Shown: positions 1-7,566 of the stretch, one piece after another
Numbering within the stretch: position 1 is the stretch's first letter
Layout of the letters: each line of letters begins with the position of its first letter
NCBI RefSeq assembly: GCF_003732665.1
Contig: NZ_MOBP01000005.1
Span: 186,001 to 250,000 of the forward strand
Origin: Pseudomonas frederiksbergensis
Lineage (GTDB): Bacteria > Pseudomonadota > Gammaproteobacteria > Pseudomonadales > Pseudomonadaceae
DNA: 64,000 nt
Direction of reading: 5' to 3'
Notes under the pieces: generated by a model
Told to the model about the DNA's origin: nothing
Databases searched by the model: none
What the model saw: only the letters and a program-made list of their open reading frames with translations
Program-made: the position numbers and the translations under genes

Positions 1-1545
1 GACACCCAGCGCATCTCCCGCGCCAGCGCCACGCAACGTGCCGGCCGGGCCGGGCGCCTGGAGCCGGGAGTGTGTTATCGCCTGTGGTCCCAGGATCAGC
101 ATGAACAACTGGCGGCCTACGCCAGTGCGGAGATTCTGTCGGCGGACCTCGCCGGGTTGGCGTTGCAACTCGGGCGTTGGGGCGTTCTGCCGGGGCAACT
201 GGTGTGGCTCGACGTGCCGCCCGCCGCCGCTTATGCACAGGCTCAGGATTTGCTCGACCGCCTCGGTGCGTTGGACGGTGAAGCACTGACCCGTCACGGC
301 CAGGCCATGGCGCAATTGCCGGCCCATCCGCGTATCGCGCATTTGCTGTTACGCGGTGAGGCGTTGGGGCTGGCGGACATGGCGTGCGATGTCGCCGCAC
401 TGCTCGGCGAGCGGGATATTTTGCGTGGCGCTGGCGCCGACCTGCACAGCCGATTGGTGCTGTTGTCCGGTGAAGAGCGCGCCGCTCGCGGTGCCCAGGG
501 CGGCGTGCAACGGGCTCGGCAACTGGCGCGGCAGTATCGTGGCTATTTGCGCGGTAAAGCCTCGGAACCGGTCAGCGATCCCGATCATCCGCGCTGGCTC
601 GGGGCGTTGCTGGCGCTGGCCTATCCGGATCGGGTCGCGCAACAGCGGCGCGCCGGTGGTGCGGAATATCGTCTGGCCAATGGCCGGGCGGCGCTGTTTG
701 CCGAGGCCGACAGTTTGATGAAGCAACCCTGGCTGGTGATCGCCGATCTCGGCAGTCGCCAGGGCCAGCGCGAAGAACGGATTTATCTGGCGGCGGATTT
801 TGATCCGGCGCTGTTCGACTCGGTATTGGCCGAGCAGGTGCGTTGCGTCGATCAACTGGATTGGGACGAGCGCGAAGGGGTGCTGCGAGCTGAGCGCCAG
901 CGCAAGGTCGGCGAGTTGATTCTCAGCCGTGAACCCCTGACCGGTCTCGACGAAACCGCCCGCAGTCAGGCGCTGGTCAATCTGGTGCGACGCAAAGGCC
1001 TGGAACTGTTGCCCTGGACCCCGGAACTGCGGCAGTGGCAGGCACGGGTGGCGTTGTTACGCCAGTTGGACCTTGGCGCCAAGGGGGAAAGTGAATGGCC
1101 GGATGTCAGCGACGCCGCACTGCTGAAAAATCTTGAACACTGGCTGATGCCATACCTGGGCAAAGTCTCGCGACTCAGCCACTTCGCCAACCTGGACCTG
1201 TCGAGCATCGTGCATAACCTGCTGCCGTGGCCGTTGCCGCAACGGCTGGATGAGTTGGCACCGCATCATCTAAGCGTGCCGTCCGGTTCGTCGATTCGGC
1301 TGGACTACAGCGAGCAGCCGCCGATTCTGGCGGTGCGTTTGCAGGAACTGTTCGGCCTGGCCGAAACCCCGCGCATTGCCGGTGGCCGGCAAGTGGTCAA
1401 GCTGCACCTGCTGTCCCCGGCGCGGCGGCCGGTGCAGGTGACCCAGGATCTGGCGAACTTCTGGCGCAGTACCTACGCCGAGGTGAAGAAGGATTTGAAG
1501 GGGCGGTATCCGAAGCTATCACGTAACGTTCTGCTATTGGCATGA
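1..1545 (+). pseudogene. hrpB: hrpB, chromosomal copy, 5' cut by window and 3' end replaced by island
   Basis: This is the C-terminal part of the ATP-dependent helicase HrpB, a DExH-box protein. The frame is open from base 1, starting inside helicase motif VI (QRAGRAGR near the beginning). The HrpB-specific C-terminal region follows and keeps the family sequence down to GRYPK at 1501-1515. After that the frame runs into foreign sequence (LSRNVLLLA) and stops at 1545. The missing tail, beginning YWPDDP, is found at 54344-54408. An island has therefore split the gene and removed about 21 native residues from the product. GC-rich codon use is typical of the flanks and unlike the second hrpB copy at 7567. 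Whether the truncated protein is still active cannot be told from sequence. Confidence 0.95.
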
Positions 1546-1600
1546 TCCTGTAACGTTAACGGATTGACATTTTTCTTGAGGTTTTATCGCGCAACGTTTA
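1516..1600. repeat. Left island end (attL) with short repeats
   Basis: The first ~85 bases of the island contain GTAACGTT twice (1523-1530 and 1550-1557) and the variant GCAACGTT (1591-1598). They also contain ATTGACA (1563-1569), whose inverse TGTCAAT recurs near the right end (for example 54310-54316). Short spaced repeats at an end next to recombinase genes are plausible recombinase arm sites. Their role is inferred from position. Confidence 0.5.
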
Positions 1601-1603
1601 GGT

Positions 1604-3124
1604 TTGACAGATTTGCCTGATAGGATGTGTGCGGTGGCTGCCTTCGTAAATCCTGACCATTCGAAGCGTCTGGTTGTAATCCCTCAAGTGAGTGAGGCGT
1701 TTGGTGATCTTTATTTCGGCATACAGCCGGAGGGATCGACGCCTGTTGACATCATTGGTCTGGAGCGCCCTATCCCCGGATTTCAAGTGAAGGAATCTGT
1801 TGGTGATGCCATTACGCGAAGCATTTTCAATATGCCCTTCTTGTTCCATCGCTGTGGAGAGCCATGGATAGAGGCAAACTCATTTCTGATTGACCTTGTT
1901 AGGAATAAGCACGCCCATAATCGGCCTACTGATGAGGCTAAGCGAAAGGCCAGCCGTTTGTTGGATTACTTGATTTTCACAGAAGAAAACAATATCAACT
2001 GGCTCGATTTTTCAGGAAAACGAATCACTCTACGACCAACATATCGCTATCATGCTCATCTTATGGAGAAGAAAGGTCGTGGGCCCGCAGTGTGCAATCA
2101 ATACACCGGGGTCGTGTATCAGTTTTACAAGTTTGTCTCGCGATATTGGCACTCCATTGATATTAATCGTGTGGATACTGTCAAACAGATTAGTATGTTC
2201 ATTGACGGCGCTCATGGCTTCACTCGGCAGATCACCGTTGAGCAGCGAAGCCAAACACAGCGTTACAATAAAACCAAAGTTGTTCCCGCTGGTTTTGTTG
2301 ATGACGAAGGTGAATGCCTAAGGCCATTAAGCAATTCTGAATTAGCGAGTGTTGTCTCGATAGTGAACTCGGATGGATGGGATGCACAGGAACGGTTGAT
2401 AGTTCTGTTTGCCCTCATGACCGGGGCACGAAAACAGACAGTCCTGACATTGAGGGTTAAGCATGTAGAGGCCTTGATTAAAGGAATGCTTGAACCCGAG
2501 GGCACATATATCTTGAAGGCTGGGCCCGGTACCGGGATCGATACCAAGAACGACAAACCCCAGACGCTACACGTTCCCAAAGATCTCGTAGAGGATTTGC
2601 TCACCTATGTGCAAAGTGCCTACGCAAAGAGTCGACGCCAACGCTTTCTTCAGCGCTATGCAGTTGGCTTCCCCGATCTAGAGGCGATTCCGAAAGGGGA
2701 GGAATACGTCTTCCTTTCAGAGCGAGCTAACTGCTACTACATGGCCGCCTCTGACCCACGGTACCCCTTCGTTAAGACCCGTCCTCTGGGGGCTGTGGCC
2801 GATACGATCAAGAAAAAACTGATGCGATCCGTTCCGGCAGATTTTCCTAAAGACTTCACTTACCACTGGCTTCGAGCGACCTTCGCTTATCAGCTGTATC
2901 AGCTTTTGGTTCCAAGGCTGGAAAACCGCAGCCTACTCCCTGGCGAGGAGATTTCGATTATTCAGGAGCGACTCCATCATGAGCGGCGAGAAACCACCGA
3001 AGGCTACCTGAAGCTTTTCACTATGATCCCGGAAAAGGTGAGGGCCCAAGAGAGTTACGAGGACGCACTTTTCAAGATGTCTTCGTATCGGCATCTGATT
3101 TTGGTGAATCGCGATGCAAATTGA
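1604..3124 (+). CDS. Tyrosine recombinase 1 of the island integration operon
   Basis: This is a site-specific recombinase of the tyrosine (phage integrase) family, 506 aa if it starts at the TTG at 1604. An ATG at 1625 is an alternative; neither has a strong ribosome site. The catalytic set is complete: box I Arg276 (MTGAR), His421 and Arg424 (HWLR), His458/459 and the candidate nucleophile Tyr468 (TTEGYLK). The protein is longer than ordinary phage integrases, with a long N-terminal half that would hold the arm- and core-binding domains. It is the first gene of a tightly packed operon, overlapping the next by 11 bases, and lies directly inside the left island end. It probably catalyses excision and integration at hrpB. 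It resembles the integrase of gamma-mobile-trio islands in position and size, but I cannot confirm membership. Confidence 0.85.
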   Translation: MTDLPDRMCAVAAFVNPDHSKRLVVIPQVSEAFGDLYFGIQPEGSTPVDIIGLERPIPGFQVKESVGDAITRSIFNMPFLFHRCGEPWIEANSFLIDLVRNKHAHNRPTDEAKRKASRLLDYLIFTEENNINWLDFSGKRITLRPTYRYHAHLMEKKGRGPAVCNQYTGVVYQFYKFVSRYWHSIDINRVDTVKQISMFIDGAHGFTRQITVEQRSQTQRYNKTKVVPAGFVDDEGECLRPLSNSELASVVSIVNSDGWDAQERLIVLFALMTGARKQTVLTLRVKHVEALIKGMLEPEGTYILKAGPGTGIDTKNDKPQTLHVPKDLVEDLLTYVQSAYAKSRRQRFLQRYAVGFPDLEAIPKGEEYVFLSERANCYYMAASDPRYPFVKTRPLGAVADTIKKKLMRSVPADFPKDFTYHWLRATFAYQLYQLLVPRLENRSLLPGEEISIIQERLHHERRETTEGYLKLFTMIPEKVRAQESYEDALFKMSSYRHLILVNRDAN

Positions 3125-5003
3125 GCTGATTCGGCGCAAAACTTATACGGCTAGCTTGTCGTTTATCGGACAGCAAGATGACATCATCTACCCGGAGCTG
3201 ATTACGCTGAAACTGGATCATCGGCGCTCTCCTTTAGATGTAGGAGTGCTTGTTTACTCTACCCGCGAGAAAGTCAAAGGCGGGTACTTGGTCGATGTTA
3301 AATCCGTAGTCCCTAGCAGAAGAAATGCTCTCATCGCGTTGTTGGATCGCTACTATGTAGAAGGGTCGAGCCATAAGACCATCGAGACAGAGCTCAAGAG
3401 CCTGGAGTCGGGATTAGACTGGTGCGACAAAAATGGCATTTCTGGTGTGCTTTGCAACACCGAGTCGGCTCGGCTAGGTTACGTCGGGTTTTCAACCCAT
3501 CTCTTTCAGCTCATTCTCGGCCCAGATCGAATGTCCCCGCATACAGGTCAGCTTTATCAACGGTCTCTTAGGCGTGCCATTGAATTACAGTTTCCGTTGG
3601 AGGCGGAGTACATTCTCACAGCGGTGCCCTCTGTAGTGCCTAACCAAGAGGGACTTGATCCCCCAAACGAGCGCGCTGTTCAGAGGTATGTAGATACCGC
3701 TCTCGTGCTTGCTTTTACCTTTTCGAGGTTTCTGATTGACGGTGCTCCATATCCGCTGAAGCTTGAGATCAATGACTACCACACGCATATTTTTCCTGGT
3801 ACTGGGAAGTACATCACTCCTCTCACTGAGGGGCGACATGAGTTTATGGCTTACGATTACAAGGACGGTCGTATTAAGAGTCTCAAAGAACTGATCTTAA
3901 GTCACCCTGGTAAACGTCCTCGAGATTACAATAAGGCTATACATAGCGCCATCTGGGCAGTGGATGATGCCAATTCGGATAATTATCATCTCTTCAGGAT
4001 GAGATTAGCTTCTGTAGCGATGAGAGCATTTGCTTGTCTGCTAAATTCTGTGATAGGTGCTAATTCCGGTGAGTTGATTCAGTTTTTATACGATGATGCT
4101 GTAGAAGTTGTTAAGTCACCATTGAAGAATGAGCTATCCGCAATCAAACTTAGGGCCAAAGGTTTAGAGGTTAACTATTCAATCGGGCGTGGCCCTGGTA
4201 TGGAAATTTTGCGGGAGTACCTGAAATTTCGCGATTGGGTATTACGGGGGCGGGAGTCGGAATACCTATTCTTCCAAGCGATTGATTTCGAGGCAAACTC
4301 GGACAGTCCCAAGCCGCTAGAAGATAGTTTTTCCACTAAATTTTATACTATTCTGAATGGCATCTTTCTTCCCAAAGGTTCAGGCAATATCCCGCCTCGG
4401 CTGATGCGTAAGCATAAGAGCCTGACCCTTCATCAACTACGGCACTCACCACTTTTAGTTAGTGCGGTAATGAACCATTCCGAACGTACGAATGCCGCCT
4501 ATTACACTGGGACTACGCTTTCAAATCAAAAGGAAGAGCTTGGGAATTATTGGGCAGCTATTAAAAAAGCTGCCGAGCGGATTAAAAACGCAGGAAATAC
4601 GGCAGGGGTATCTATAGCCGTTGGACACTGCGAGGCCATTGATAATCCGCAGAAGGATATTCCCGTTGTGTCGATTGAGCCAGACTGCAAGACTCAATAT
4701 GGGTGCTTGTTTTGCGTTCATTATCTCGTGCATTCAGACGAGACGGATATTCATAAGCTCCTAAGTTTCCTTTTTGTCATTGAGGCTGTTAGATCTAATG
4801 CGCCTAATTTCGAATTTTCTGAAGAAATTTTCAAAGATGTTGTCATCCGCATTGAATCTATTTTGGGAGCGATCTCTGAGCGGTCTGTTGAGACTGCTGA
4901 TTTGGTCGTGATGATGAGAACAAAGGTTTTTGATCTTGGCATCCTTACAGTTTTTTGGGAGCGACGTCTTCAGCGTTATGAGAAAATGGGTATCTACTTC
5001 TAA
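3114..5003 (+). CDS. Tyrosine recombinase-like protein 2, box I arginine missing
   Basis: This 629-aa protein has a C-terminal half with the tyrosine-recombinase layout: His440-x-x-Arg443 (HQLR), His455 (MNHSERT) and Tyr463/Tyr464. At box I, where TG-x-R is expected, it reads IGANSGEL (residues 314-321), so Asn317 stands in place of the catalytic arginine. A cysteine pair (CLFC) near residue 560 may bind metal. The gene overlaps its upstream neighbour by 11 bases and shares a TAATG stop-start with the downstream one, so the three are translationally coupled. Likely role: a subunit of a hetero-oligomeric recombinase, perhaps more structural than catalytic. In length it matches TnpB of Tn554 (about 630 aa). 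Confidence 0.75.
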   Translation: MQIELIRRKTYTASLSFIGQQDDIIYPELITLKLDHRRSPLDVGVLVYSTREKVKGGYLVDVKSVVPSRRNALIALLDRYYVEGSSHKTIETELKSLESGLDWCDKNGISGVLCNTESARLGYVGFSTHLFQLILGPDRMSPHTGQLYQRSLRRAIELQFPLEAEYILTAVPSVVPNQEGLDPPNERAVQRYVDTALVLAFTFSRFLIDGAPYPLKLEINDYHTHIFPGTGKYITPLTEGRHEFMAYDYKDGRIKSLKELILSHPGKRPRDYNKAIHSAIWAVDDANSDNYHLFRMRLASVAMRAFACLLNSVIGANSGELIQFLYDDAVEVVKSPLKNELSAIKLRAKGLEVNYSIGRGPGMEILREYLKFRDWVLRGRESEYLFFQAIDFEANSDSPKPLEDSFSTKFYTILNGIFLPKGSGNIPPRLMRKHKSLTLHQLRHSPLLVSAVMNHSERTNAAYYTGTTLSNQKEELGNYWAAIKKAAERIKNAGNTAGVSIAVGHCEAIDNPQKDIPVVSIEPDCKTQYGCLFCVHYLVHSDETDIHKLLSFLFVIEAVRSNAPNFEFSEEIFKDVVIRIESILGAISERSVETADLVVMMRTKVFDLGILTVFWERRLQRYEKMGIYF

Positions 5004-7048
5004 TGTCTAAGTTCTTTCAAATCCTTGATAGTGAGAAGCAATTCACTGAAGCGGCTCGCATCCCTGTAAATCCGGCTTGGAGGCCTCCAACAGACTTCGT
5101 GATTTGTCGAGACCTTAACGGCGTACCTACTGCCGTCTACGGTGGCAAAACATGGGATCTCAATCCAGTCAGGCTCAAGGCAAACGTCGTAAGTCTCATT
5201 TCGTTCGACAGTATTTTTGATGAAGTAGATGCTGAGCGGGCTTCACTTGTTGAAGAGGTTCGATATCTCCTGTTTTGTGTATATTTTTATGTTCGAACAG
5301 GAAAACTCGGCAGACTCAGTGTGAGTACACTGATCAAGTATTTTACCGTGCTGCGAATCGCTGCACGGTACTGCTACGATCAAAAATCGAATCCACTAAT
5401 TGGCGCTTTGAGTCTTCAGCAGTTGTTTTCCAATCCAGCTTACCTTGATGGTTACAGTCAATGGATAATCAAGAATGATTTTGGAGAAACGATTCGAAAG
5501 GGCACCAGATCGATATTGAATCTCATGGTTGCCATTGGTGAACAGCGGCTTGGGTACAAGCTGCATGGTGTCTTTCACGTAAAATTTGGAGTCGATGACA
5601 AAACCTCAAACCAAACGCCAATTATACCAACGCGCATATACCTTGGTTTAATTAACTCTTCAGGGGACTGGTTGGATTTGCTATATGACAACAGCAAGGC
5701 GCTTGAAACTTTTCTAAAGTCATTTGAAAATCCTCTCTATGGTCGTAGCCAAAAAGCTCAAGACTCCATTGTTTCAGATCTCTCATCGTATGAACTAGAT
5801 TTTCAACAGGCACTGCTTTCTCACCATTTGGAAAACATTTTTGCTGATGATCTAAGTTGCGGGCAGCGAAACCATTTGTCTGGAGCAATCTTGAAAATTC
5901 AGTGGATTCTCACAACTGTGATTCACCTTTACACGGGCATGCGCGACCAAGAAGTCATGCGGTTGCCATACAATTGTGTCAGTGAAGAAGAGGTGTTCGC
6001 CGAAACTGTTGATGACCAAGGAATCACACGTGATAAGCCGATGATTGTCCAAGTCCTCTCCACTACTACTAAATTTACTGGTTACCGCAAAGCTGCTGCT
6101 TGGCTGGCTACTGATGAAGTTGTTCGTGCGGTTGAGGTTGCTAGATGTATCTGTCGCGGCTTATCAGCGCTGTTCAAGGTGTCACCTGAAGATATGCCTC
6201 TTTTCTTAACTCCTGCAATTATCAACTATCCCGATACAAAAATTGGTGTATCCGAGTTAGATTTTAAAAATAAGCCAAAACGATTAAAGCAGTTTCACAG
6301 TATCACGGAAGCTGATTTTCAAGAGCTCCAGGCTAGCGATCCGGGACGCGATTTTTCTCTTGAGTCCAAATTTCAGATTGGCTCGATGTGGCCTTTCGCT
6401 ACTCATCAGTTCCGTCGCTCTCTAGCTTTTTATGGTCGAAACAGTGGTTTTGTTTCGCTGCCTACGCTTCGGAAGCAATTCAAACATCTTACCACTCAAA
6501 TGATTCGTTATTACGGCAATAATTTTGAGAGGCTTAAGACAATTTTTGGCTATTACGACCCAGAACTTGATGATTTCATCCTGCCGAAAAACCATGTTCT
6601 GTTTGAATACCAGGCTGGTGTCCCTATGAGTATCGCCTACGATCTATTGGATCATGCTTTCGGCAGCGATAGCCCGATCTTTGGGGGTACTGGTACCTAC
6701 ATCTCAAATCAGCGCAAGAAAATGGAGCAGGGCGATATCCACATCGTTGATGTCAGGAAAGAAACTGAAAAGCTGGCTGCGGAAGGTAAGATTTCCTGCA
6801 GGCCTACCTTGCTAGGCGCCTGTACCTACGCTGGAAAGTGTGAGTCCTATCTTCTTGGCGATGCAGCCCCTTGCACGAGTTGCGCGGACGGTATTATCGA
6901 GAAAGATAAGCTCGAAAGGGCGATTGCAGATAATGAGGCAGACCTCGCCTTGTATGAGCCTGGCTCCGGAGAATATCAAGTGGTCAAGACCGAGCTCGAT
7001 AGTTTGAAGAAGTTTCACCAGAAATTCATAGCTGTAGTGAAGGTATAG
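5003..7048 (+). CDS. Tyrosine recombinase-like protein 3 with C-terminal Cys cluster
   Basis: This 681-aa protein has a full set of tyrosine-recombinase residues: Arg314 (YTGMRDQEV), His468 and Arg471 (HQFRR), His495 and Tyr503/Tyr504 (MIRYYG). About 90 residues after the catalytic domain there is a cysteine-rich stretch (residues ~598-629, with C-x-x-C near its end) that looks like a zinc-binding module. An alpha-helical tail follows. It starts on the TAATG overlap with the preceding gene. A third large recombinase in one operon separates this element from Tn554, which has two, and it is far larger than the recombinases of RIT elements. It may select the target or the partner end. Confidence 0.75.
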   Translation: MSKFFQILDSEKQFTEAARIPVNPAWRPPTDFVICRDLNGVPTAVYGGKTWDLNPVRLKANVVSLISFDSIFDEVDAERASLVEEVRYLLFCVYFYVRTGKLGRLSVSTLIKYFTVLRIAARYCYDQKSNPLIGALSLQQLFSNPAYLDGYSQWIIKNDFGETIRKGTRSILNLMVAIGEQRLGYKLHGVFHVKFGVDDKTSNQTPIIPTRIYLGLINSSGDWLDLLYDNSKALETFLKSFENPLYGRSQKAQDSIVSDLSSYELDFQQALLSHHLENIFADDLSCGQRNHLSGAILKIQWILTTVIHLYTGMRDQEVMRLPYNCVSEEEVFAETVDDQGITRDKPMIVQVLSTTTKFTGYRKAAAWLATDEVVRAVEVARCICRGLSALFKVSPEDMPLFLTPAIINYPDTKIGVSELDFKNKPKRLKQFHSITEADFQELQASDPGRDFSLESKFQIGSMWPFATHQFRRSLAFYGRNSGFVSLPTLRKQFKHLTTQMIRYYGNNFERLKTIFGYYDPELDDFILPKNHVLFEYQAGVPMSIAYDLLDHAFGSDSPIFGGTGTYISNQRKKMEQGDIHIVDVRKETEKLAAEGKISCRPTLLGACTYAGKCESYLLGDAAPCTSCADGIIEKDKLERAIADNEADLALYEPGSGEYQVVKTELDSLKKFHQKFIAVVKV

Positions 7049-7051
7049 CCG

Positions 7052-7480
7052 ATGGCCACTAACGGGATGGATAAATGCAGAGAGGCCTTTGAGAGAATCA
7101 AGGCCGGAAAGCCACATGTTGCCGCGCATGTGGGCTTAGATCCAACAAAGATCACAGCTGGCATCGTCAGCGTGGAGGCTGGCTTCGACCGTGGATACCT
7201 CAAGAAGGATCGACTGAGTCACCGAGCTTTGATCGCCGACATTGAGGCCTATCGTAAAAGCTTTGGCACCGAGAGTTCCTCTAAGGCGCTGCAGGTCAAG
7301 CGAGCAAATGACAAGGTGACTCAGGCTGTTTCCGACTTGGAAATTGCCCGTAGCCAGCTCTATCACGTGATGGCTCAGAACGTTCAGCTTGTTGAGCGAG
7401 TACGGGATCTGCAAGGCCAATTGAAGGCCCTTAGCAACGTCACTCAGTTGAAAACTGGAGCAAAGAGACAGCCCTCCTGA
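7052..7480 (+). CDS. Small coiled-coil accessory protein of the recombinase operon
   Basis: This 142-aa protein begins three bases after the third recombinase gene. The N-terminal half is basic and helical; residues ~85-130 form a probable coiled coil rich in heptad-spaced V, L and I. No enzymatic motif is visible. In position and size it matches TnpC of Tn554 (125 aa), a small accessory protein affecting recombination, and the small third partner of other recombinase modules. A DNA-binding or oligomerising accessory role is inferred from that analogy only. Confidence 0.7.
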   Translation: MATNGMDKCREAFERIKAGKPHVAAHVGLDPTKITAGIVSVEAGFDRGYLKKDRLSHRALIADIEAYRKSFGTESSSKALQVKRANDKVTQAVSDLEIARSQLYHVMAQNVQLVERVRDLQGQLKALSNVTQLKTGAKRQPS

Positions 7481-7566
7481 CCATGCTCGGTCAGTTCGAT
7501 AGATTGGGGTGGTAAAGGGAGGTGTACGAGCCTTTGTATACTGCGCACCTCGTTGCAGGAGTAAAC

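Noticed and set aside
1604..7480. Firm naming of the recombinases as GmtY/GmtZ/GmtX or TnpA/TnpB/TnpC
   Set aside because: Order and sizes are suggestive, but four genes are present and I cannot run the profile comparison that would decide.
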